Under the pieces are notes generated by a model. That model had not been told where the DNA came from. It did not search any database and saw nothing but the letters and a program-made list of their open reading frames with translations. The position numbers and the translations under genes were made by a program. From assembly GCA_913051655.1 (NCBI GenBank), contig CAJXHI010000015.1, positions 1-64,000 on the forward strand: 64,000 nucleotides of DNA, read 5' to 3'. This document shows positions 56,417 through 64,000 of the stretch, in pieces (position 1 is the stretch's first letter; the number at the start of each line of letters is the position of its first letter). Source of the DNA: an uncultured Alphaproteobacteria bacterium. GTDB lineage: Bacteria; Pseudomonadota; Alphaproteobacteria; Rhodobacterales; Rhodobacteraceae.

Positions 56417-58633
56417 TTAATCTGCGATGATTGTAGTAAACGTCTGGCTTGGTCGCATAACAGCGGCAAGTTTAACGCGGTCTGGATAATAATACCCACC
56501 AATGTCTACGGCCTGACCTTGTACATTCTTAATTTCTGATAAGATCTTGTCTTGGTTCGTGCGAAGCGCCTCTGCGATGGGGGCAAAATACGCAGCAAGA
56601 CCGCCGTCGTCTTTTTGCGCTGCAAGCGCCTCAGACCAGTAGAGAGCAAAGAAATAATGGCTATCACGATTATCATTTTGCCCAACTTTGCGCGCTGGAG
56701 ATTTGTTATTGTCTAAAATGCGCTGCGTAGCAGTTTCGACACCTCTTCCCAGAATTGCAGCTTTGGGATTATTTTTTACTTCAGCAAGAAAATTGAAGCT
56801 TTCGCCGAGAGCGCAAAACTCTCCAAGACTATCCCAACGAAGATGATTTTCTTCAACTAACTGTTGAACGTGTTTGGGTGCTGAACCACCAGCCCCGGTT
56901 TCAAAAAGGCCCCCTCCTTGCATCAGTTTCACGATGGATAGCATTTTTGCAGAGGTTCCAAGTTCCAAAATTGGAAATAGGTCAGTCAAGTAATCGCGCA
57001 GAACGTTCCCTGTTACCGCAATACTATCTTTTCCTCCTCTTATCGTTTCGAGCGTCAAACGTGTTGCCTCACGTGGGGCAAGGATTTGGAATTTGTCGTT
57101 GACACCTTCTGCGGCAAGAATGTGTTTCACGTATTTAATCACTTCGGCATCATGACTGCGAGTTTCATCCAACCAAAAAATGGCTTGTGATCCAGTTGCC
57201 GCTTGGCGTGAAATAGCAAGGCGCACCCAATCTTCAATTGGAGCTTGGCGTACAGTGGAAGAACGCCAAATATCGCCTTTTGCCAACGCTTGATCGAATA
57301 GCACGTCTCCATTGGCCAAAATATAACGTAAGCACCCATCTTCCGGCATTTCAAAGGTTGTCGGATGACTACCGTATTCTTCCGCCTTTTGTGCCATTAA
57401 CCCGATATTGGCAACAGCGCCAGACGTTGTCGGGTCCAAGGAGCCGGTTTCTTTAAAATAAGAGATTGTTTCATCATAAACAGGTGCGTAGCAATTATCT
57501 GGGATTACACACTTTACGTCCGAAGGGCTTCCATCCGGTCCCCATCCTTTGCCCCCTGCGCGAATTACTGCGGGCATGGAGGCATCAATGATAACGTCTG
57601 AGGGAACATGAAGGTTTGTAATACCCCTATCGCTGTCAACCATATATAGGGGCGGATTGGCTTCAATTACCGTTTCAAATTCGGCCACAATTTCTGGATG
57701 ATCCGCCAAGCGTGCAAGAACATCGCCATAGCCCGAGTTGGGATTTATACCCAATTCGGTAAAGAGAGTCTTATGTTTTTCAAACAGACTTTCAAAAAAC
57801 ACAGAAACGGCATGTCCGAAAATTATTGGATCAGAAACTTTCATCATCGTTGCTTTCATATGTAATGAAAATAAAACGCCCTCATCTTTTGCTTTGGAGA
57901 TCTCTTCCCTCAAAAAAGCGCGCAATGCGTTTGCCCGCATAAACGTTGCATCCACTACGGTCCCTGGCAAAAGATTAATCCCGCATTTTAATACCTGTGT
58001 ATTACCAGACTTATCAATAAATTCAATTTTTGCAGGACCAGCTTGTGAAGAGCTAAGCGTGTCCGAAACTTCGTTAGAACGGAAATCATTACATCGCATG
58101 GAGGCTACATGGGTTTTGGATGTGGAGATCCATTCCCCCATCGAATGGGGGTTTTTCATTGCATAATTTTTTACTGCACGCGCAGCGCGGCGATCCGAGT
58201 TGCCTTCGCGCAATACAGGGTTAACCGCAGAGCCTTTAATGGCGTCATAGCGCGCGCGAAGCGATCTTTCCTTATCCGTTGTGGGTGCTTCTGGATAATC
58301 TGGTAATGCGTATCCTTGTGACTGTAATTCTTTAATGGCAGCGGTGAGTTGAGGGACGGAGGCGGAAATGTTGGGAAGTTTTATGACATTTGCTTCAGGT
58401 GTTTTGACCAATTCACCTAATTCCGCTAAATCATCGCTTTGACGCTGCGCATAAGTCAGAAATTCGGGAAACGCAGAAATGATTCGACCAGCGAGCGAGA
58501 TATCCTTTGTTCCCACAGTTATTCCAGCGGCTGAGGCAAAGGATTTAATAATAGGCAAAAGCGAGGCACTGGCTAGCTCAGGTGCTTCGTCTACGATTGT
58601 ATACAGCACATCAGGGTTTGAAGAATTTGTCAT
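56417..58633 (-). CDS. icd: Isocitrate dehydrogenase [NADP], monomeric
   Basis: A 738-residue monomeric IDH, the large form distinct from the homodimeric enzyme. Marks include [67 protein letters not shown] and [18 protein letters not shown]. It makes 2-oxoglutarate and NADPH in the citric acid cycle. It stands alone on the minus strand, convergent with the MFS gene and preceded by a long AT-rich spacer. Confidence 0.96.
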   Translation of the reverse strand: MTNSSNPDVLYTIVDEAPELASASLLPIIKSFASAAGITVGTKDISLAGRIISAFPEFLTYAQRQSDDLAELGELVKTPEANVIKLPNISASVPQLTAAIKELQSQGYALPDYPEAPTTDKERSLRARYDAIKGSAVNPVLREGNSDRRAARAVKNYAMKNPHSMGEWISTSKTHVASMRCNDFRSNEVSDTLSSSQAGPAKIEFIDKSGNTQVLKCGINLLPGTVVDATFMRANALRAFLREEISKAKDEGVLFSLHMKATMMKVSDPIIFGHAVSVFFESLFEKHKTLFTELGINPNSGYGDVLARLADHPEIVAEFETVIEANPPLYMVDSDRGITNLHVPSDVIIDASMPAVIRAGGKGWGPDGSPSDVKCVIPDNCYAPVYDETISYFKETGSLDPTTSGAVANIGLMAQKAEEYGSHPTTFEMPEDGCLRYILANGDVLFDQALAKGDIWRSSTVRQAPIEDWVRLAISRQAATGSQAIFWLDETRSHDAEVIKYVKHILAAEGVNDKFQILAPREATRLTLETIRGGKDSIAVTGNVLRDYLTDLFPILELGTSAKMLSIVKLMQGGGLFETGAGGSAPKHVQQLVEENHLRWDSLGEFCALGESFNFLAEVKNNPKAAILGRGVETATQRILDNNKSPARKVGQNDNRDSHYFFALYWSEALAAQKDDGGLAAYFAPIAEALRTNQDKILSEIKNVQGQAVDIGGYYYPDRVKLAAVMRPSQTFTTIIAD

Positions 58634-59954
58634 TCAAAATAGACCTTTCACATCTAATAGAAGCGATAACTTCTCTCTGCAGAAGCCAAATAAGACGCAG
58701 AAACTCAGCGATGCGATAGCGCAATCAGAAAATGAATTCAATTCATGACTTTGGTCCAATCAACATAAAAAACATCCTCATCCCATGCAAAAAAATTCTT
58801 CACATGATGCTATCCAGATTTATGCGTCTTTTGGTTTAAAACAAGAACAACAATAAGAGTATTCTGAGAGAAGTAAAAAAGCGCCGTTGCCAATTAGCAG
58901 TATCAACGAGGGCATAACAAGACACACTCGTTCGCATAAAACACTTTATGACCGAACTTGTTTAATAATAAATAAACTAAACTATCATTTTTATAAATTC
59001 GGTTTTCACGCTACCGTGAAGATCCTTTTTTCGAAACATCCCTAATTTTCAATACTGCATGACATTTTTAAGTAATCTGTTAACTTGTAGAGCCGCGAAG
59101 TTTCAAATAGGTATTGAACCTCTAATTTGTCAGACTTCACCAAATCCACTGCAAGCATACGCAGTTTTCACAATGGCATTGATTGGACGTTGGTAGCTCG
59201 CAGAACCTAAGGGGGTCAAAATTCACAGTTCTACCAGACAAGTATGCCGGATTTGTATGTGTAAGCTTCATGCTTATTGTAAACACCATCAGTCTTTGGA
59301 TCCATACTATCAACAATTTAATGCTTTTTTCTTTGATACATTTTTATATTTTCTCAAGATTAAGTCTTTTTATGAAGCGGTCATTGCTGCCCAGCATAGA
59401 ACTATTGAAGAAAATCAGAACTTGAGAAAGATTCTTTATGCTTTTGAGCTCATCCTTATCGTCGAACTTACACTCTCCCCCAGAAGAGTAATGCACTAAG
59501 TCATTTGAGGATGAAGCATCGAACCAAATTGAAAATACGCACGAAACTTGATGTTTATAGATCTAAATAACCGTTAAGATTAAAGCGATTACCAACTAAC
59601 CATAAAAAATAGGGGTTTACTTTATTAAAAAGCTGGGTTTCTTAAAATTCCATAACATTTCTCAACTCTACAAAAATTGTAATCTCCTTAACAATTTTGT
59701 GTTAAATTTTTACCAAGATTTTAACTGCTTACATAACTTAAATATATACCGTTTATAAATTTTTATCCATATTTAAAGTCTTAGAAGACAACGGAACCAT
59801 AAACGCCGTAACCTTTTACAAAAATAGTAAATTCTTAAAATAAGTAAATATTTCGATACCATCCCACTAAACATTTTTACCGAATTTTGAATAGATTGCT
59901 TAAAACCCTTATTTTTGATACTGAAAAGTTTCATAAAATTAAAAGGTTTCAGTC
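58634..59954. other. 1.3-kb very AT-rich spacer upstream of icd
   Basis: There is no confident gene. Two overlapping 80-codon plus-strand frames occur: 59183-59425 (hydrophobic, probably chance) and 59257-59499, which has a coding-like stretch SFYEAVIAAQHRTIEENQNL but no recognised domain. The rest is AT-rich with stops in all frames. It may contain the icd promoter near 58640-58760 and the promoter of the GFA gene near 59900. Confidence 0.4.
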
Positions 59955-60377
59955 ATGGTAAAATGTACCTGCCTTTGTAAGTCAGTCGAATTTGATGTTA
60001 ATTTTACGACTAAAAATTATAGCGTATGCCATTGTAAAGATTGCCACAAATGGACCGGCGGTGTCTATATGAGTTTGAGCGCTGGTAAAGACTTAAGTTT
60101 TAAAAATGAAGCCGCAATTGGCAGATATTCGCATTCGAGTTGGGCGGAGCGCGGATTTTGTAAAAAATGCGGAACAAATTTATTTTATAGAATGAAAAAG
60201 AGTAATCACTATTTTTTAATGTTGGGGTTAATAGATGATGAAATAAGTTTGAATTTTAACGAGCAACAATTTATAGACGAAAAACCAAATCATTTTTCAT
60301 TTAGCAATGCCACGAATGCTATTACGAAAAAAGAAATGAAGATACTTTTAGATGATTATTTGGAAAAGAAAGATTGA
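59955..60377 (+). CDS. GFA family (glutathione-dependent formaldehyde-activating-like) protein
   Basis: A 140-residue zinc-binding protein of the GFA/CENP-V family: cysteines in CTCLCKS (residues 4-8), CHCKDCHKWTGG (25-36) and FCKKCGTNLFY (about 88-98). Few members are true glutathione-formaldehyde enzymes; the function is uncertain. The gene is strikingly AT-rich, with no operon partner, flanked by AT-rich spacers, so recent acquisition is possible. Confidence 0.85.
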   Translation: MVKCTCLCKSVEFDVNFTTKNYSVCHCKDCHKWTGGVYMSLSAGKDLSFKNEAAIGRYSHSSWAERGFCKKCGTNLFYRMKKSNHYFLMLGLIDDEISLNFNEQQFIDEKPNHFSFSNATNAITKKEMKILLDDYLEKKD

Positions 60378-60579
60378 AAATTTAATGACTTAAATATTTA
60401 GTATGATCAAGTTAAGTTAAAAACCGTAAACTTCTCTTATTTCATTAAACTTGACTCGATGTTCCATACAAGAATTTAAAACAAAAAATAATTTACAGAC
60501 ATGCAACCAATAAAAGTACTTAGTTTTATTTAGGTGCTTGATAATATTATGTATGCCATAACCTTGTATATTTTATGCC

Positions 60580-61068
60580 TCAACGCTTAGAAAACTGGAA
60601 GCTTCTGCGTGCTTTCCGCTTACCATATTTCTTACGCTCAACAACTCGGCTATCGCGTGTAAGAAAACCCGCCGCTTTCAGCGCGCCACGCAATTCCGGG
60701 TCATAAAACTGTAGTGCTTTAGAAATACCATGCTTGACTGCACCGGCCTGCCCCGACAAGCCGCCTCCTTTTACGGTTACTTTTACATCAAATTGATCCT
60801 CTACACCAGCAACCTGAAACGGTTGGCGAAGGATCATTTGCAATACGGGGCGAGCAAAGTACGTGTTTAAATCCTTGTCATTGACCACAACTTTACCCGA
60901 GCCGGGCTTAATCCAAACTCTGGCAACTGCATCTTTTCTTTTTCCGGTTGCGTAGGCACGGCCAAGGTCATCACGCTGTGGTTCACGAGGAGCAGCCATT
61001 TCAATAACAGCTTCTGCAGTGCTAGTAGCGACTTCCAGCTCACCCAATGATTTGATCTCTTCGTTCAT
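60580..61068 (-). CDS. rpsI: 30S ribosomal protein S9
   Basis: A 162-residue S9 with an N-terminal extension of about 35 residues before the conserved [20 protein letters not shown], and the canonical basic C-terminus [16 protein letters not shown]. The start ATG overlaps the rplM stop by one base (TAATG), the standard L13-S9 operon. The extended N-terminus is normal for Rhodobacterales. Confidence 0.96.
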   Translation of the reverse strand: MNEEIKSLGELEVATSTAEAVIEMAAPREPQRDDLGRAYATGKRKDAVARVWIKPGSGKVVVNDKDLNTYFARPVLQMILRQPFQVAGVEDQFDVKVTVKGGGLSGQAGAVKHGISKALQFYDPELRGALKAAGFLTRDSRVVERKKYGKRKARRSFQFSKR

Positions 61069-61532
61069 TACGCGCCCACCCGTATGTTTTTCGGATTCAT
61101 TGATTTAACGTCCAAAGCCTCAGGGCTTTGCGCCTCGTGAGGATGATCTCTCCCTGCATACACACGTAAGTTTGTCATCAACTTACGGCCCAAACGATTA
61201 GAAGGAAGCATCCGCTTTACAGCAAGCGTTAATACGCGCTCTGGGTGCGCGCCAGTCAGTATCTCGTCTTTAGTGCGAGACTTGATGCCGCCAGGATAAC
61301 CCGTATGCCAGTAATGACTTTCTTCGCGTTTTTTGCCGGTCAGCTGAACTTTCTCAGCATTCACGATTATAACGTTGTCACCGCAATCCATATGCGGCGT
61401 AAAGGAAGCCTTATGTTTTCCACGCAAGCGCAACGCAACGATAGAAGCCAAGCGACCTAATACAACGCCTTCCGCGTCGATAATGATCCACTTCTTATCA
61501 ATATCTGCAGGAGTTGCAGAAAAAGTTTTCAT
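61068..61532 (-). CDS. rplM: 50S ribosomal protein L13
   Basis: A 154-residue L13: [20 protein letters not shown], then [20 protein letters not shown] and [20 protein letters not shown]. An in-frame ATG at 61568 would add 12 residues unlike the family, so 61532 is chosen. It is the first gene of the L13-S9 operon, with a promoter presumably in the 356-base gap above. Confidence 0.96.
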   Translation of the reverse strand: MKTFSATPADIDKKWIIIDAEGVVLGRLASIVALRLRGKHKASFTPHMDCGDNVIIVNAEKVQLTGKKREESHYWHTGYPGGIKSRTKDEILTGAHPERVLTLAVKRMLPSNRLGRKLMTNLRVYAGRDHPHEAQSPEALDVKSMNPKNIRVGA

Positions 61533-61888
61533 CTCTGTTTGTTCCTTATTTGACCGGTCAAAGACCAATCTTAGTTACAGCACCTGAGGCTCACGGTGTA
61601 TATCGAAATATTAAACAACGTCAACGCCGATTTGATAAATAAAACCGAACGAAATCAATTACTTATAAAAATGGTATCATAATACCCAGGAATAAAACAG
61701 CGATTTTTCTGTGTATCGTGCACCGGATCACAGTTACTTTATTTAAAATAGCAAATGTGGGCGATGTCCGGCCCAATCTTTCCTTCATTTATTTAATCGA
61801 TTTGACCTTATGGCTAAGCAGCTCACGCATACGTCCAAAGCTCTAACTAGAAAAATGAAACAACGTCTATCAGAAAAAGATTTCTGAC
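61533..61888. other. Spacer between thiolase gene and rplM
   Basis: A 356-base AT-rich gap between the end of the thiolase gene and the start of rplM on the same strand. It should hold the rplM-rpsI promoter. I see no clear hairpin terminator or additional gene. Confidence 0.4.
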
Positions 61889-63085
61889 TCAGAGCACCTC
61901 GAACAGTCCTGCAGCGCCCATACCGCCGCCGACACACATTGTGCATACTACATACTTTACCCGGCGCCGTTTGCCTTCGATCAACGCATGTCCAACCATA
62001 CGGGCGCCAGACATACCATAGGGGTGCCCGACCGAAATCGCTCCGCCATCAACATTAAGACGTTCATTCGGAATGCCCAGATGATCACGGCAATAAAGCA
62101 CCTGAACTGCGAAGGCTTCATTCAATTCCCATAACCCAATATCATCCATTTTTAAGCTATGGGCGTCCAAAAGTTTTGGCACCGCATATATTGGACCAAT
62201 CCCCATCTCATCGGGTTCACACCCTGCGGCCATCACGCCGACATAGCGCCCCAAGGGTTCAAGACCAAGCTGTTCTGCAAGTTTTTCTTCCATTATCACA
62301 CTGGCAGAGGCCCCATCAGAAAGCTGACTGGCATTTCCTGCGGTAATATAACCACCCGTTTTAATATGGATACCATCTTTGAAAACAGGCGCCAACCCGT
62401 TGAGACCTTCAATAGTTGTGCTTGGACGGTTACCTTCGTCCTTGGACAGCGTAATTTCATGTTCTGAAATAGTTTTCGTTTCCTTATCTTGAGACTTCAT
62501 CACAGTGGTCATAGACACAATTTCATCATCAAATCGCCCTGCTTCTTGAGCGGCATGGGTGCGTTGTTGTGATTGCAGAGCGTAGTCATCCTGCATATCG
62601 CGGCTGACGTTATAACGCTCGGCAACCGTTTCTGCAGTTTCCAACATAGACATGTAAATCTCTGGCTTATGTTCAACGAGCCAAGGATCACGCCCTACGC
62701 GCATGTCTTGTGTTTGAACTATAGAAATACTTTCAACACCACCACCAATCACCACATCCATTCCATCGCTAATCACTTGCTTTGCTGCCGTCGCAATCGC
62801 CATCATGCCACTTGCGCACTGGCGATCCAGCGACATTCCAGCAACACGAGCAGGCAGCCCTGCACGCAGCGCTGCCTGACGAGCCACATTGGTCCCCTGT
62901 TGCCCCTGCTGAAGTGCTGCTCCCATAATACAATCATTGATGTCATTCGGATCAACGCCTGCTCGTGCTACTGCATGCTCTATAGCGTGCGCGGCTAGCG
63001 CTTGGGGAGTTGTAGCGTTAAAGGCCCCCCTGTAGGCTTTACCTATAGGAGTACGTGCGGTGGATACAATTACGGCGTTCCTCAT
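61889..63085 (-). CDS. Acetyl-CoA acyltransferase (thiolase)
   Basis: A 398-residue thiolase II family enzyme. The nucleophilic cysteine is in [14 protein letters not shown], the catalytic histidine in [18 protein letters not shown] and the second cysteine in [15 protein letters not shown]. It joins or splits acyl-CoA units in fatty acid or short-chain metabolism. A longer frame extends to ATG 63229, but [20 protein letters not shown] is the family start. It is divergent from the quinone oxidoreductase gene. Confidence 0.92.
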   Translation of the reverse strand: MRNAVIVSTARTPIGKAYRGAFNATTPQALAAHAIEHAVARAGVDPNDINDCIMGAALQQGQQGTNVARQAALRAGLPARVAGMSLDRQCASGMMAIATAAKQVISDGMDVVIGGGVESISIVQTQDMRVGRDPWLVEHKPEIYMSMLETAETVAERYNVSRDMQDDYALQSQQRTHAAQEAGRFDDEIVSMTTVMKSQDKETKTISEHEITLSKDEGNRPSTTIEGLNGLAPVFKDGIHIKTGGYITAGNASQLSDGASASVIMEEKLAEQLGLEPLGRYVGVMAAGCEPDEMGIGPIYAVPKLLDAHSLKMDDIGLWELNEAFAVQVLYCRDHLGIPNERLNVDGGAISVGHPYGMSGARMVGHALIEGKRRRVKYVVCTMCVGGGMGAAGLFEVL

Positions 63086-63253
63086 TGATTTTGTCCCTTT
63101 TTTAAATATCGTGTCAACTGTGAATGTCATAAGGAAATCACCGAGCACAAAAACAGTTTCCAAGCGCAACATGTCATCACAAATTTTGATTGACAAGTGT
63201 TCACTCCTTGGGATCTCATGTGATGGCATGGATAGAAATCCAAGAGATTTATT

Positions 63254-64000
63254 ATGAAAGCAATGTTGAGTACAGCCGCTGGTGGGCCGGAGAGTCTTAT
63301 TTTCACAGAACTCGAAACGCCAACTCCTAAAAACGACGAAGTTTTGATCTCGGTCAAAGCAGCTGGTATAAATTTCCCTGATACATTGATCATACAGGAT
63401 CTATACCAGATCAAACCAAAACGCCCCTTTGCGCCCGGAGGAGAGGTATCAGGGATCATCGAGGCAATAGGAGAATCTGTAAATGGCTTTGCAATAGGTG
63501 ACCGTGTCATCGCTATTCCAGGATTTGGTGGCTTTGTCAGTCATATCTGCGTACCAGCGACTAAAGTATTAAAAATAAGTGATAATATGCCTTTTGACGA
63601 AGCCGCCTGTTTCATATTCACATATGGCACAAGCCATTACGCACTGCGTGAGCGTGCAAACTTAGCTGCTGGTGAGACACTTTTGATTACGGGCGCAGCA
63701 GGCGGGGTTGGTGCCGCAGCAATTGAGTTGGGCAAAGCGCTTGGCGCAAAGGTTATAGCTGCTGTTTCTTCAAAAGAAAAATCTGATTTTTGTAAAAGCC
63801 TAGGCGCGGATGCAACGATTATTTATCCGCGCGTTATGGATCGAAATACACAAAAAGCACTTTCAGCTTCGGTCAAAGACTTGGCAGGACCAAAAGGCGT
63901 CGATGTGGTTTATGACGCAGTAGGAGGAGACTATGCCGAACCCTTTTTAAGGTCGATGGCGTGGGACGGTCGATTTCTTGTAGTAGGATTTCCCGCAGGG
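63254..64000 (+). CDS. NADPH:quinone oxidoreductase-like medium-chain dehydrogenase, cut by window end
   Basis: The first 249 codons of a zinc-independent MDR-superfamily protein, still open at the window edge. [17 protein letters not shown], the [17 protein letters not shown] segment, [15 protein letters not shown] and the cofactor motif [19 protein letters not shown] are present. The catalytic-zinc residues of alcohol dehydrogenases are absent. It reduces quinones or enoyl compounds with NADPH. It is divergent from the thiolase gene with 168 bases between starts; the two are often neighbours in acyl-CoA metabolism clusters. Confidence 0.88.
   Translation, partial: MKAMLSTAAGGPESLIFTELETPTPKNDEVLISVKAAGINFPDTLIIQDLYQIKPKRPFAPGGEVSGIIEAIGESVNGFAIGDRVIAIPGFGGFVSHICVPATKVLKISDNMPFDEAACFIFTYGTSHYALRERANLAAGETLLITGAAGGVGAAAIELGKALGAKVIAAVSSKEKSDFCKSLGADATIIYPRVMDRNTQKALSASVKDLAGPKGVDVVYDAVGGDYAEPFLRSMAWDGRFLVVGFPAG

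Noticed and set aside
1-64000. tRNA, rRNA, CRISPR array, prophage or transposase genes
   Set aside because: Scanning by eye for T-loop motifs, spaced direct repeats, integrase and transposase motifs found none. A covariance or HMM search would be needed to exclude them fully.

Overview
The window looks like chromosomal DNA of an alphaproteobacterium, most likely a marine Rhodobacterales (Roseobacter-type) species of moderate GC. This rests on gene families and gene order: dnaB-alr-mlaE-mlaF-radA-cvpA-purF, phoR-pstB-phoU-phoB, yicC-gmk, rplM-rpsI, rpsB-tsf, a valine-degradation operon, class II DAHP synthase, monomeric isocitrate dehydrogenase and a coxDEF-like molybdoenzyme maturation set. 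I see no rRNA, tRNA, CRISPR array, prophage or intact insertion sequence.

Layout. 0.2-1.8 kb: ferredoxin-NADP reductase (fpr) and translation initiation factor IF-3 (infC), whose start codon appears to be AUA. 1.8-6.1 kb (minus): four tightly packed genes for a molybdopterin-binding protein, an XdhC/CoxF-like protein, a CoxE-like VWA protein and a CoxD-like MoxR ATPase, with no molybdoenzyme structural genes beside them. 7.2-9.0 kb: pyrC-pyrE. 9.1-18.3 kb: dnaB, alr, mlaEF, a small membrane protein, radA, cvpA, purF. 18.3-22.2 kb: an SDR, then a valine operon (acyl-CoA dehydrogenase, 3-hydroxyisobutyryl-CoA hydrolase, mmsB). 22.6-26.1 kb (minus): phoR, pstB, phoU, phoB, lacking pstS, pstC and pstA. 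26.1-31.5 kb (minus): yicC-gmk-gamma carbonic anhydrase-PLP sulfur enzyme, then class II DAHP synthase. 31.7-34.0 kb: a GlxA-type AraC regulator, a possible 42-residue leader-like peptide and a decayed copy of the regulator. 34.3-42.3 kb: a low-GC island with a five-gene branched-chain amino acid-type ABC transporter, a metallo-beta-lactamase-fold hydrolase, an SDR and an aminotransferase. 42.4-44.8 kb (minus): rpsB-tsf followed by a rotted partial second tsf. 44.9-49.4 kb: a HupE/UreJ-like protein, a DUF4198-like protein, a pseudouridine catabolic pair (psuK-psuG) and a DUF502 protein. 50.4-56.3 kb: a probable minus-strand sRNA, a YejA-like binding protein, an XRE-cupin regulator pseudogene, an AMP-dependent ligase, a DsbA/FrnE-type protein with an apparent AUA start, and a Bcr/CflA-type exporter. 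56.4-64 kb: monomeric icd, a low-GC GFA protein, rplM-rpsI, a thiolase, and the first part of a quinone oxidoreductase cut by the window edge.

The most striking theme is in the spacers. Several gaps of 0.5-1.6 kb hold translated remnants of recognisable genes (tsf, a glxA-like regulator, an XRE-cupin regulator) carrying stops and frameshifts, plus other coding-like fragments I cannot name. With the loss of pstSCA behind a surviving Pho-box-like site and the orphaned cox maturation genes, this suggests a genome undergoing slow erosion. The low-GC transporter and enzyme island at 34.3-42.3 kb is the best candidate for an undescribed catabolic or signalling function.

All calls are from reading the sequence. 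No database search was run, and GC comparisons are by eye.
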